A stretch of 59,114 nucleotides of DNA from positions 1 to 59,114 of the IMG/VR virus record IMGVR_UViG_3300042863_001365; one strand, written 5' to 3'. The notes beneath the pieces were generated by a model, which saw only the letters and a list, made by a program, of their open reading frames with translations, made no database searches and was not told the DNA's origin. Of the stretch, positions 14,885 to 22,150 are shown in pieces; the stretch's first letter is position 1; every line of letters starts with the position of its first letter. The position numbers and the translations under genes are program-made. This stretch comes from a virus.

Positions 14885-15098
14885 TTACTTCACTTATTGA
14901 CAGATGTGGTGATATTGGGTATATTAATAAAAATTCCATTAGTATATCATCGGTTCCATATAAGTGTGAGCAATCGTTGTTTTCTCTAATACCTCCTAAG
15001 TGTTCCCAACATATTTGTATTGTGATCATATCTGATACTAGTTCGAGGTAATCTATTATTGGTAAATATTTATTTCGATAAATTTTATATTTTTTCAT
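14877..15098 (-). CDS. Small 'EF-LT' family paralogue, array member 4
   Basis: Start set at the ATG after GGGAATA, giving MKKYKIYRNKYLPIID (73 residues). Signature: CWEHLGGI, LYGTDDILMEFLLIYP, LSISEV. Its ATG overlaps the stop of the 55-residue gene upstream (TAATG). It is first of the four tandem paralogues in the transcript. Confidence 0.65.
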   Translation of the reverse strand: MKKYKIYRNKYLPIIDYLELVSDMITIQICWEHLGGIRENNDCSHLYGTDDILMEFLLIYPISPHLSISEVNE

Positions 15099-15265
15099 TA
15101 TTCCCACACGGTTTTATTAACATTGGGCCATTTGTTTTTGATACGGGTCATATTATCATCATACCAAGTAGTATCACGATTAAGTTTTTGGATGAGTTCT
15201 TTCATTTTTTTAGTATTATGGTAGCTTTGGATATCATATTTCCAAGCGGTCATTTTCATATCCAT
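15098..15265 (-). CDS. 55-residue hypothetical protein leading the array
   Basis: Starts MDMKMTAWKYDIQSYHNTKK and ends NKWPNVNKTVWE, charged and Trp-rich. It lacks the family signature of the genes behind it. The start is supported by GGATAATACAAA upstream and by the one-base stop/start overlap with the next gene. It is first in the operon, 30 bases from the predicted transcription start. Confidence 0.55.
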   Translation of the reverse strand: MDMKMTAWKYDIQSYHNTKKMKELIQKLNRDTTWYDDNMTRIKNKWPNVNKTVWE

Positions 15266-15301
15266 TTTGTATTATCCAATTAATGATGTGTTGTTACTAC
15301 T

Positions 15302-15330
15302 GGTGTATCAGGTTTCTTTCTGATTGGCAA
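15302..15330 (-). promoter_or_regulatory. Promoter TTGCCA-17-TACACC, repeated at 18125..18153
   Basis: Minus strand. The surrounding bases (about 15284-15340) match 18103-18165 over most positions, including the spacer end ATCA..AA..AAA.CTGA. That conservation between unrelated genes supports a promoter element. It drives the 15265-14179 array. Confidence 0.55.
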
Positions 15331-15348
15331 GGGTTTTGTTTAGTAGTA

Positions 15349-15357
15349 TGGTATAAT
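15349..15357 (+). promoter_or_regulatory. Extended -10 promoter TGG-TATAAT
   Basis: Perfect TATAAT preceded by TGn, without a clear -35. It lies 17 bases before the start of 15375..15596. Confidence 0.45.
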
Positions 15358-15374
15358 TTTATGGAGTTTGATTC

Positions 15375-15596
15375 ATGTATTATTTGGTTTCTTATGATTC
15401 AGATCGGTGGAAGCATATGCTTGGAATGCGATATTATCACAACAGACTATTAATTGAAGCAGTTATAAAATATGAAATTTATTATGAATATGATAATGAT
15501 GAATTAACGCTTATTGGTTCTGTTAGTGAGATTGCTGAATTTTTGTTATTAGTAGTGATGCCGTTTGAATTTAGATTATGTTGTGTTATTGATTAA
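15375..15596 (+). CDS. 73-residue protein, possible distant 'EF-LT' relative
   Basis: Starts MYYLVSYDSDRWKHMLGMRY. The middle holds a Tyr/Asp-rich stretch, then LIGSVSEIAEFLLLVVMP, which resembles the G-S-x-x-I-x-E-F-L-L core of the tandem array on the other strand. The W-x-x-LGG segment is missing, so the relationship is tentative. The leader has TATGGAG. Confidence 0.5.
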   Translation: MYYLVSYDSDRWKHMLGMRYYHNRLLIEAVIKYEIYYEYDNDELTLIGSVSEIAEFLLLVVMPFEFRLCCVID

Positions 15597-15599
15597 GAT

Positions 15600-17576
15600 T
15601 TATTTTATTCCACTAAGTGTTTTTAATCTAGATATGTTGAGCGATTCTGTTTTTTTAACATTATTATCTTCCAAATAACCATCAAATATATCTTTTTGAT
15701 ATTGATCGGATTTTATACTATCTAGTATTATTTTTGGAACAATTGTTAAATCAAAATTATTATTTGACATAATATATTGAGCATACAATCTGGAATATTT
15801 TTCGCTCGTTGAAATTCCATTAGTTATTTCTTCTGGAACTATTGACGGATCATATTTGTTATTATCTAATATATCATTTATTGCATAATCGTATGCATCA
15901 TAATAATTCTGTCCTATCATTTCATGTAAAATATTTGGAACAGTTGATGGATTATATTTGGTATTTTTTAATATATATCTGGCATAGTCTGATGCTTCCA
16001 GAGAATTGGGTAATAGTGCTTTTGGTACATAAGAAGCATCGTAATTATATTTTTTTAATATACGAATAAAAAGTTTAGTAGCACTATCAGTATTAAAATT
16101 ACTTTTAGATTTTATTCTGTTAATTATATCTATTGGAATATCATTTGGATTAGTATCAGATTCGTCTATAATGATATATGCATATTTGTTTGAACTATCA
16201 AAATTCGTTGCTATGCTTTTAATAATAATGTCTGGAATAATATTTTGATCATAATTATTACGGAGTAAAAGATATTCTGCAAAATCCAATGACGTATCAT
16301 GATCTTGTGCTATTCCGTTTAATATAACATCTGGGACAGATTTAATATTATGAGATTGTACTATGTTTCTTGCATAATTGTGTGAACGTGTATAACTTTG
16401 TGTAATAATATTATGAACTTTGTCTACTATTTCTTTTGGTAAATTTAATAAATGCCAAGGGGATTTTAATACCTTTGCAGAAAAATAAGCTACATCTAAA
16501 TTATTACTTTCATCGACTACATCACCAATGATTTTTCTTTTGTCTCCGCTTTTTAATCTGTTCCAAGTATCATTGTTTATTTCAGTTGGCATAAATTTAG
16601 CATAAACACCAATTAAATCATCTGGTGTTAAATCTTGTTGTTTATCACTTAACTTATTTCCAAATTTGAAATACTTATATTTTTCTTCTAAACTATAATT
16701 CTCATATGTCGCATCAGATGCACTTTTTCTATATTTTAGATAATCTGCTCTTTCTTCTGGAGTCAATGGTTTATGCTTGAATATACCTTCCAATCCCGTT
16801 AGCTTTGGTTGCTTTTCAATTATTTCATCCCAATCCATTTGTTCATCACCTAGATTATTGGCATTAGCCACATGAAATATATTTTGGTTATCTACATATA
16901 TAACTATTGCATGATAGGTGTCATTTTTTGTACGATCTTTATCAAATACGAAATAAAACATAGGTTCATTTTTACGCATACGATATGAGAAAAACATATT
17001 TTGTGCATCTTTTCTACTAATGCACCAAGAATATCCGCTTCCGTATGCAATGCATTTTTCTTGCAAATCTCCTTTCATAATAACAAGATTATTACTATTA
17101 TAAAGTGTATCTAGTTCTGCATTTGGTCCTTCATCTGTGAAAAATTTATTTGATTTTCCACTAATATATTTTTTGAAATCGGCATCTCGCGTAAGACGAA
17201 TTATTTGATTCAATGATAATTTTGTTATATCTTTGAATTGTGTTGGAAATCCTTGACTATATTCATCCCATAAATTAATATACATGATGATTTTTTCATC
17301 TGGGACTATATTCATTTTTTCTTTTTCTATTTCGTTTCTTATGCGATCCATTTCTTGATACACTGGATCGTCGAAATCTATGAAATCAAAATCATCATCT
17401 TCGTCAGATTTTTTTGGTTGTATTGTATTATACATTGTATTATACTGTAGAATTAATTGATCAAGTTTTGCATTATTTTCTTTTTTTAACCGCACAAATT
17501 GCTGTTGCTTAACTTTATCAGTTAATTCGGTCAGAATAATATTTTCAAATAAATTTGTTATTTCGGATATCTGCAT
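15600..17576 (-). CDS. Putative internal virion protein: WCI domain plus helical repeats
   Basis: 658 residues, with the start at the ATG after GGAGTATACTATT. The N-terminus MQISEITNLFENIILTEL contains L-F-E and L-T-E, possible gp21-type cleavage sites. Around residue 180 lies CIAYGSGYSWCISRKDAQNMF, then YFVFDKDRTKND and HVANANN, a module repeatedly seen in phage internal-type proteins. The second half (from about 380) consists of about eight units of 33-36 residues with the pattern Y-A-x-x-I/L-x-x-x-N-x-x-D...VPxxII. The end LKTLSGIK matches C-termini elsewhere in the window. Late promoter 30 bases upstream. Confidence 0.7.
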   Translation of the reverse strand: MQISEITNLFENIILTELTDKVKQQQFVRLKKENNAKLDQLILQYNTMYNTIQPKKSDEDDDFDFIDFDDPVYQEMDRIRNEIEKEKMNIVPDEKIIMYINLWDEYSQGFPTQFKDITKLSLNQIIRLTRDADFKKYISGKSNKFFTDEGPNAELDTLYNSNNLVIMKGDLQEKCIAYGSGYSWCISRKDAQNMFFSYRMRKNEPMFYFVFDKDRTKNDTYHAIVIYVDNQNIFHVANANNLGDEQMDWDEIIEKQPKLTGLEGIFKHKPLTPEERADYLKYRKSASDATYENYSLEEKYKYFKFGNKLSDKQQDLTPDDLIGVYAKFMPTEINNDTWNRLKSGDKRKIIGDVVDESNNLDVAYFSAKVLKSPWHLLNLPKEIVDKVHNIITQSYTRSHNYARNIVQSHNIKSVPDVILNGIAQDHDTSLDFAEYLLLRNNYDQNIIPDIIIKSIATNFDSSNKYAYIIIDESDTNPNDIPIDIINRIKSKSNFNTDSATKLFIRILKKYNYDASYVPKALLPNSLEASDYARYILKNTKYNPSTVPNILHEMIGQNYYDAYDYAINDILDNNKYDPSIVPEEITNGISTSEKYSRLYAQYIMSNNNFDLTIVPKIILDSIKSDQYQKDIFDGYLEDNNVKKTESLNISRLKTLSGIK

Positions 17577-17605
17577 AATAGTATACTCCACTTATATATT
17601 TGCTA

Positions 17606-17613
17606 TATTTATC
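17606..17613 (-). promoter_or_regulatory. T4-type late promoter GATAAATA
   Basis: Minus strand, 30 bases before the start at 17576. Confidence 0.5.
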
Positions 17614-17632
17614 CAGAAATCAGAAGTGGATG

Positions 17633-18082
17633 CTACACAGTAATATATCTTTCACGATTTGTATCACTTGAATGTTTTGTTTTTACGAATTGTTCATATC
17701 CAGTGAAGTCTATAATTTCACCATTATACGTATTCCAATAATGTGGGATATGTTTCAGTTCATCAATTAGATTATTTTTTTCTGCGAATGATTTTCTATC
17801 ATCTTTATTGCGTGGGTCAAAGCCTTGTTTTTTCATTTTATCAATTTCATCTTTAGTGAAATCTTTAATAGAAAGTTGTGGTATATCAACCTTAAAAAAT
17901 CCATATACTCTGGGAATATCAAATCCGTATTTTTTACCATACATCTGCAATTCTCCTGCTGGCACTCCGCAGTTATCTCTTTTACATCCATATTTGATAA
18001 TTGCAGAATATTCACGTTTGAAATTATCAAGCAGATTATCAATCGTAGTTATATTTTCTGATATTAGGTCAGTGTATTTCAT
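17633..18082 (-). CDS. Putative internal protein with capsid-targeting-like leader
   Basis: 149 residues starting MKYTDLISEN, with an I-S-E site. The body has GCKRDNCGVPAGELQMYGKKYGF, followed by FKVD and a charged helix, and ends HSSDTNRERYITV. The two cysteines are only six residues apart. No family recognised. Unlike its neighbours it is preceded by a sigma70-like element (18125..18153), not NATAAATA, and its ribosome-binding site is poor. Confidence 0.6.
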   Translation of the reverse strand: MKYTDLISENITTIDNLLDNFKREYSAIIKYGCKRDNCGVPAGELQMYGKKYGFDIPRVYGFFKVDIPQLSIKDFTKDEIDKMKKQGFDPRNKDDRKSFAEKNNLIDELKHIPHYWNTYNGEIIDFTGYEQFVKTKHSSDTNRERYITV

Positions 18083-18124
18083 TGCATTTTTCTATTATTC
18101 CAAGGATGATGTGTTCTTATTACT

Positions 18125-18153
18125 GGTATATCAGATTTATTTATGATTGACAA
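18125..18153 (-). promoter_or_regulatory. Promoter TTGTCA-17-TATACC, repeated at 15302..15330
   Basis: Minus strand, 43 bases before the start at 18082. It shares the promoter-wide similarity described for 15302..15330. Confidence 0.55.
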
Positions 18154-18205
18154 GATTTTTGTTGTGTTATTGATTAAATAGTATTATTGATTTGGAGATT
18201 TGTTT

Positions 18206-19069
18206 ATGCGTATTAGTAGTATTATTTGCGAGGGATTAAGTAGTGTATTATATCATTCAACTGGGATATACACTGTATTGAATATATTGAGTAGCGATAG
18301 ATTTCGTTTAACTCCTGATCTTGGTTCTAGTGTTGAAGCTGGATTGCGTAGTTCTAATAAGAAAAAGATTTATTATATGAGTTTTGCTCGTAGTAAAATG
18401 GGCGAGTATCATAGTTCTATAAATGCATTATTAGTCCTAGATGGTTCAAAGTTATCTAATTTGTATAGTGGTGGTCCGGTTGATTATTGGGGCAGATCAT
18501 TTGACAAAGATGAAATGGAAGATCGGTTATATTCGACTAAGCCTTATATTAGTGATGCTACTCAATATATTCGTGCTGTTCATGTATATTATAATGCATC
18601 TAGTGATGATTATACCAATGCTAAAAAAGTTCGTGTATTGCGTAAGTGTTGGATATTATGCAAGCGTAATAACATTCCGATGTATGTTTACACTGATCCT
18701 GCTGCATATCGTTTATTAGATGTTCGCAAATCTGTTCCTGTATCATCATTAGTATATGATCGTAGTATTGTGTTAGACAAGCCTTATAGTGGCAGTATGC
18801 GAAATTATTATAGCGGATACAGTGAATTATTATCGGTTAATGATATTAGTAAATTAAGTCCTGATGCGGCAAAATTATTAGATAAAATTAAATATGATAA
18901 TTATTATGGTGACGTTAAACGTAGTTTATCTGCTGACATACATAATGATAAATCTAATGATCGCAATCGGGCTAATTTGGATAAATTTTTAGCGAAAGTA
19001 TTATCACTTAATTTGCATAGTGTTAGTGATATTTTGAAACATATTCGTGAAAAGTTTAAGTTAGATTAA
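18206..19069 (+). CDS. ADP-ribosyltransferase-like protein with capsid-targeting-like leader
   Basis: 287 residues. The start is the ATG after GGAGATTTGTTT, giving MRISSIICEGL (I-C-E site). The next part reads like an ART fold: LYHST at residues 15-19 followed by a helix TVLNILSSDRF, then KKIYYMSFARS at about 55-64 (the Y/S strand), a beta strand LLVLDGSKL, and DKDEMEDRL near 101, where a glutamate could be catalytic. T4 packages and injects the ADP-ribosyltransferase Alt, so an analogous injected effector is plausible. The order H, Y/S, E is seen. NAD binding is inferred. Confidence 0.65.
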   Translation: MRISSIICEGLSSVLYHSTGIYTVLNILSSDRFRLTPDLGSSVEAGLRSSNKKKIYYMSFARSKMGEYHSSINALLVLDGSKLSNLYSGGPVDYWGRSFDKDEMEDRLYSTKPYISDATQYIRAVHVYYNASSDDYTNAKKVRVLRKCWILCKRNNIPMYVYTDPAAYRLLDVRKSVPVSSLVYDRSIVLDKPYSGSMRNYYSGYSELLSVNDISKLSPDAAKLLDKIKYDNYYGDVKRSLSADIHNDKSNDRNRANLDKFLAKVLSLNLHSVSDILKHIREKFKLD

Positions 19070-19462
19070 TTTATCAATGTTTTGGATAATATCTGTATTA
19101 ATGATTACATATTCTGTATATCCGCGTGGGTCGTTTCCGCTGATAATATCGTATCCGCTGCTTAGATATTGATTAATTGTATCACTTGATAATCTTGTAA
19201 TATCGCCATCTTTTTTTATAATTTTTGCATTTGGATTTATGAATATTTTATACACTGATCCAGTAGGTGTTGCGTATTTTTTTGCTTGATTTATATCGTT
19301 TGGATGTGTTGTATAGAAGCCGCCGTATATTCTGCCTTTTTTATTTTGTTTTGCATTTGGATTGAATACTTGTATTTGATTTTGTGTTAGATTATTATTC
19401 GGGTCTCCGTGCAGCAAATATTGTAAATTATTATTTTCTGTGATGATTTGATTTATTTTCAT
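19061..19462 (-). CDS. Second ADP-ribosyltransferase-like protein with targeting-like leader
   Basis: 133 residues starting MKINQIITEN (I-T-E site). The ATG overlaps the previous TGA. Motifs in order: LLHGD at residues 20-24, GRIYGGFYTTHPNDINQAKK near 48-67 (the G-x-F/Y-x-T-T...A..YA strand-helix of small ART domains), GSVYKIFINPNAKI near 73-86, and RGYTEYVIIN near 115-124 with a candidate catalytic glutamate. The same block order occurs in ART domains of phage polyvalent proteins. It ends convergently inside the 18206..19069 gene (9-base overlap). Confidence 0.65.
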   Translation of the reverse strand: MKINQIITENNNLQYLLHGDPNNNLTQNQIQVFNPNAKQNKKGRIYGGFYTTHPNDINQAKKYATPTGSVYKIFINPNAKIIKKDGDITRLSSDTINQYLSSGYDIISGNDPRGYTEYVIINTDIIQNIDKLI

Positions 19463-19713
19463 TGTGTAATTATCCATGTATCAGGAATTTGGTTATATTT
19501 GGCAACCCACATATTGTGCATTTGTTTTGGTGTTAAACTATGAGATTTAGCAACAGTAGTCATCATGGTATCAATTAATTTATATAATTTATCACTATTG
19601 TTTTTATTTTTTTGTAATTCTGATTTGTTTGATAACAATGCTGCCTTAAGTTCTTCTACGGCTTGGGCATCTTTATTATGATCCATATTTTCAATTAATT
19701 GACTGTAACGCAT
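19459..19713 (-). CDS. Putative internal protein with capsid-targeting-like leader
   Basis: 84 residues starting MRYSQLIENM (L-I-E site), followed by a helical, Lys/Asn-rich body ending MWVAKYNQIPDTWIITQ. It resembles the short MRYxxLIE proteins of marine T4-like phages. An AATAAATA box lies 20 bases upstream, and the gene is translationally coupled to the ART-like gene behind it. Confidence 0.65.
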   Translation of the reverse strand: MRYSQLIENMDHNKDAQAVEELKAALLSNKSELQKNKNNSDKLYKLIDTMMTTVAKSHSLTPKQMHNMWVAKYNQIPDTWIITQ

Positions 19714-19732
19714 GTGTATAATCCTTTTAGCA

Positions 19733-19740
19733 TATTTATT
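19733..19740 (-). promoter_or_regulatory. T4-type late promoter AATAAATA
   Basis: Minus strand, 20 bases upstream of the start at 19713. Confidence 0.45.
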
Positions 19741-19786
19741 ATGGTTATGGAATTTTTGCGATTAAATGTTATCAGAGATAATGCTG

Positions 19787-19815
19787 TTGACACTTGAATA
19801 GCGTTATGCTAATGT
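19787..19815 (+). promoter_or_regulatory. Sigma70-type promoter TTGACA-17-TAATGT
   Basis: Plus strand, with an extended TGC before the -10 (ATGCTAATGT). It lies 43 bases before 19858..20193 and starts a three-gene early transcript. Confidence 0.75.
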
Positions 19816-19857
19816 GTTATTGTATAGCCTTGTAATGATCTGTGGGGAGAGTATAAC

Positions 19858-20193
19858 ATGTATAATATACGACAGGCAGCAAAGTATAGTGGACATTGTA
19901 TTGAATTTTTAAGTAAGAGAAAGTTCAATCATATTCATCGTTGTAATATTAAATCACATTATATTGAAGTTTTTATTAGTGATGATATAAAGTATTTGAT
20001 TCGAATCAGTAATCATGCAAATTTAACGGTATTATCGGATAAGCTTGTTCCGAATTTTAATATTGTGAACAGTGCTGATTTCTATAGTATGAAAAAGTAT
20101 TTTAAGCGTGTTTATGGTTATGGTGATAATAATATAATTTATAGGAAAGATAGGCAAAGTAATGATAGTACCAGAGAAACGATCAACATTTAG
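19858..20193 (+). CDS. 111-residue early hypothetical protein
   Basis: Starts MYNIRQAAKYSGHCIEFLSK after GGGGAGAGTATAAC. Basic, with a central beta-rich segment IEVFISDDIKYLIRI and YSMKKYFKRVYGYG near the end. Its last 32 bases overlap the next gene in another frame. No function recognised. Confidence 0.6.
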   Translation: MYNIRQAAKYSGHCIEFLSKRKFNHIHRCNIKSHYIEVFISDDIKYLIRISNHANLTVLSDKLVPNFNIVNSADFYSMKKYFKRVYGYGDNNIIYRKDRQSNDSTRETINI

Positions 20194-20449
20194 TCATGCA
20201 TGGCGTGGATTGTTTAATCTGCCGCATGTAGGACCACATCCGGGTATATTTTGGGTTATATTTATTATATTTTTGACAGGATTAGCTGGTATTATTCGTG
20301 GTGGTATTATTGGTTTTATTGGTGCAATTATGCTTGGGTGTTTAATTTATATTCCAATGTTGATAATTGGAAGTATTGATCGCAGTAAAACAAGTGATCG
20401 CATTGAGCGTAGGCGTTATGAGCGATTTGAAGGGGCATTGTTTGAATGA
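20162..20449 (+). CDS. Small membrane protein, two transmembrane segments
   Basis: 95 residues: a cytoplasmic-type N-terminus containing a WRGLFNLPHVGPHPG segment, then hydrophobic stretches FWVIFIIFLTGLAGII and FIGAIMLGCLIYIPMLII separated by a short RGG turn, and a charged tail RRRYERFEG. The layout could suit an early membrane-acting protein such as a superinfection-exclusion factor. That is a guess from topology. It is overlapped by both neighbours. Confidence 0.65.
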   Translation: MIVPEKRSTFSHAWRGLFNLPHVGPHPGIFWVIFIIFLTGLAGIIRGGIIGFIGAIMLGCLIYIPMLIIGSIDRSKTSDRIERRRYERFEGALFE

Positions 20450-20754
20450 TGAGTAGTAAATTTATTATCAAAGAATATAGTATTGTTCTTTATCCTAAGA
20501 CTAATAACTTTAATAATATAAAAAATGCAGTTGATTATAGTAAATTTTTGTTAGAGCGTGAACTGTATATTATTGATTTGCGTAGTGTATTGTGTGAATG
20601 CGGATTTGAGCATATATCAACTACGCTGAGTGATTTATATTATCGTGGCACCGATAGTGCGGTTGCACTATTTTGGTTAACTTATAGTAGTCCGTTATTA
20701 GATCACATGGAAATACAGTTTGAATCATTCTTGCGTAGCTATAATGTAAAATAA
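20446..20754 (+). CDS. 102-residue early protein, possibly 'EF-LT'-related
   Basis: Starts MMSSKFIIKEYSIVLY, with an ATGA overlap to the membrane-protein gene. The end has LYYRGTDSAVALFWLTYSSP followed by MEIQFESFL, comparable in place and spacing to YGSDDI..EF-LTY...I-E of the small paralogue family, but with F-W in place of E-F. The N-terminal half is longer than in that family. Terminated by 20756..20779. Confidence 0.55.
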   Translation: MMSSKFIIKEYSIVLYPKTNNFNNIKNAVDYSKFLLERELYIIDLRSVLCECGFEHISTTLSDLYYRGTDSAVALFWLTYSSPLLDHMEIQFESFLRSYNVK

Positions 20755-20755
20755 A

Positions 20756-20779
20756 AAAGGGGGAAATTAATCCCCCTTT
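20756..20779. terminator. Bidirectional terminator
   Basis: Stem AAAGGGGG/CCCCCTTT with an eight-base loop and T/A runs on both sides, lying between convergent genes that end at 20754 (+) and 20784 (-). Confidence 0.85.
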
Positions 20780-20783
20780 CTTT

Positions 20784-21242
20784 TTATCCATAGATTGCTT
20801 GTTTCCAACGTTGGGCACCACGCCATTGTTCTTTTGGAATGGTGTCGATGATTTTATCAACGATTGGATCAAGTTCTTGTTTCATGTATTGGCGGCGGCA
20901 TTCGCTGTTATTCATCATGGCAATACGATCAGGAGTCAGATTTGCCACATAATCTTTATCATTTTGTGTTTCACAACTCCACACAAATTTGTCGGTGCGA
21001 TGAGCATAGTCGGTTTTGTTGACATAAAAATCTGCCCCAACAGGCATACAATGATGCTGCGAATGTGGGCTAACAATAAATGCAACCATCCGCCACACAT
21101 ATGCAGCAGGACCATCAGCAGGCTTGCTAGCACGAAGTCGGTTCACGCCGCCACGTTTTGCGACGACTTTTGAAACAATGTCCATATCGTTGACCGACAA
21201 GACTGTTTTCAAGATTTCAAGGTTGACAGCAGGCATTTCCAT
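20784..21242 (-). CDS. Early protein, paralogue of 6951..7454
   Basis: 152 residues starting MEMPAVNLEILKTVLSVND. It shares MP-x-VN, KP-x-x-G-x-AAY-V/I-WRMV, Y-x-HRT-x-K and ELDPI-x-D with the 6951..7454 product, but has a different C-terminus (EQWRGAQRWKQAIYG). A GcrA-motif promoter lies 40 bases upstream, whereas its paralogue lies inside a run without that element nearby. Confidence 0.7.
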   Translation of the reverse strand: MEMPAVNLEILKTVLSVNDMDIVSKVVAKRGGVNRLRASKPADGPAAYVWRMVAFIVSPHSQHHCMPVGADFYVNKTDYAHRTDKFVWSCETQNDKDYVANLTPDRIAMMNNSECRRQYMKQELDPIVDKIIDTIPKEQWRGAQRWKQAIYG

Positions 21243-21281
21243 CGCACGATATTCCTTTGTGACGTGTGATCCTATATATGC

Positions 21282-21310
21282 TTCATATCAGTGATTCGCT
21301 GGCAGGTCAA
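21282..21310 (-). promoter_or_regulatory. GcrA-motif promoter TTGACC-17-TATGAA
   Basis: Minus strand, with GCGAATCA in the spacer. It overlaps the last codons of the 21288..21686 gene and drives 20784..21242. Confidence 0.75.
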
Positions 21311-21686
21311 GTGGCCTATGCCAGTTTGCCACATAATTTTTCAATATGACATTTCCGTATGTTTTGTCGTAATATGGTTGTCTATGAAATTCTGGTAAAA
21401 GTATATCACCTTCTTTGAAATCTTTTCCAAACCGATCACAATCATAATTTAATATAAAACTATGAACAATAGGTATTCGGAATAGTTTATTCAGTGTAAT
21501 AATTTTTGTATATTTTTTGGATGATGTTCTGTCTATTTTTAATGATTTTTCAAACCGCTGTTTCATTCTTTCCAGATTGGCAGTAGGTAAGTGATCAACC
21601 GGAGTATTTTCAATATAATTATAAAAATCTTTTTTAATGTATTCTACATAATCTTTAATATAATATGATATATGTTTGTCGTTCAT
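21288..21686 (-). CDS. Early protein, possible paralogue of 8645..8983
   Basis: 132 residues starting MNDKHISYYIKDYVEYIKKD. The ATG follows GGGAATAATA. The pattern SKKYTKIITLN, FKEGDILLPEF, YGNVILKNYVANWHRPLDL corresponds in order and spacing to the C-terminal half of 8645..8983. The similarity is modest and rests on about 12 aligned positions. The function is unknown. Confidence 0.6.
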   Translation of the reverse strand: MNDKHISYYIKDYVEYIKKDFYNYIENTPVDHLPTANLERMKQRFEKSLKIDRTSSKKYTKIITLNKLFRIPIVHSFILNYDCDRFGKDFKEGDILLPEFHRQPYYDKTYGNVILKNYVANWHRPLDLPANH

Positions 21687-21688
21687 TA

Positions 21689-22090
21689 TTATTCCCAAAA
21701 TTGAATACTTGCAAAGAAGTCTGCTTCACTATATAGCTGATTCAATTCTTTGTCACCTTCATTTATACTTTCTCTTATGACATTTACTGTTACACGGTTG
21801 TTTGTATCTGCATGTATCCTGACATACCCATAACGAGCAATAAGAACACCACCAACCACATTTTTGTTGGGATATTCTATATCAATGTGAGCCATTTGTG
21901 GTTTTTTCAAATTAATGACTCGTAGTAACTTGTCAGCATCTTTTATTGGTTTTTTAGTATATGGTTTGCCTACGCTGTTGTTTATTATTCGCGTAACTGT
22001 ATATCCTTTATCAAATATCAATTTGAAAAAAGCTATTGTTTTTGGATCAATAGCGTATGAGTTCTTTGAATATTTATTTTTATATGCCAT
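21689..22090 (-). CDS. 'EA-F' array family member
   Basis: 133 residues. Start set at the ATG after GGAGAATATA (MAYKNKYSKNSYAID). The C-terminus LNQLYSEADFFASIQFWE shows the family pattern L-x-x-E-A-x-F-F/L-x-x-I. The N-terminal helix, KGYTVTRIIN strand and a glycine-turn-strand segment (NVVGGVLIARYGYVRIH) recur in looser form in four genes at 22.8-24.1 kb. No known domain. Confidence 0.6.
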   Translation of the reverse strand: MAYKNKYSKNSYAIDPKTIAFFKLIFDKGYTVTRIINNSVGKPYTKKPIKDADKLLRVINLKKPQMAHIDIEYPNKNVVGGVLIARYGYVRIHADTNNRVTVNVIRESINEGDKELNQLYSEADFFASIQFWE

Positions 22091-22119
22091 TATATTCTCC
22101 ATTATTATTTTAATAGATT

Positions 22120-22143
22120 AAAGCGGGGATTGCTCCCCGCTTT
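22120..22143. terminator. Terminator of 22151..22720
   Basis: Perfect 10-bp stem AAAGCGGGGA/TCCCCGCTTT with a TTGC loop, seven bases from the stop codon. Confidence 0.85.
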
Positions 22144-22150
22144 GTGTGGA

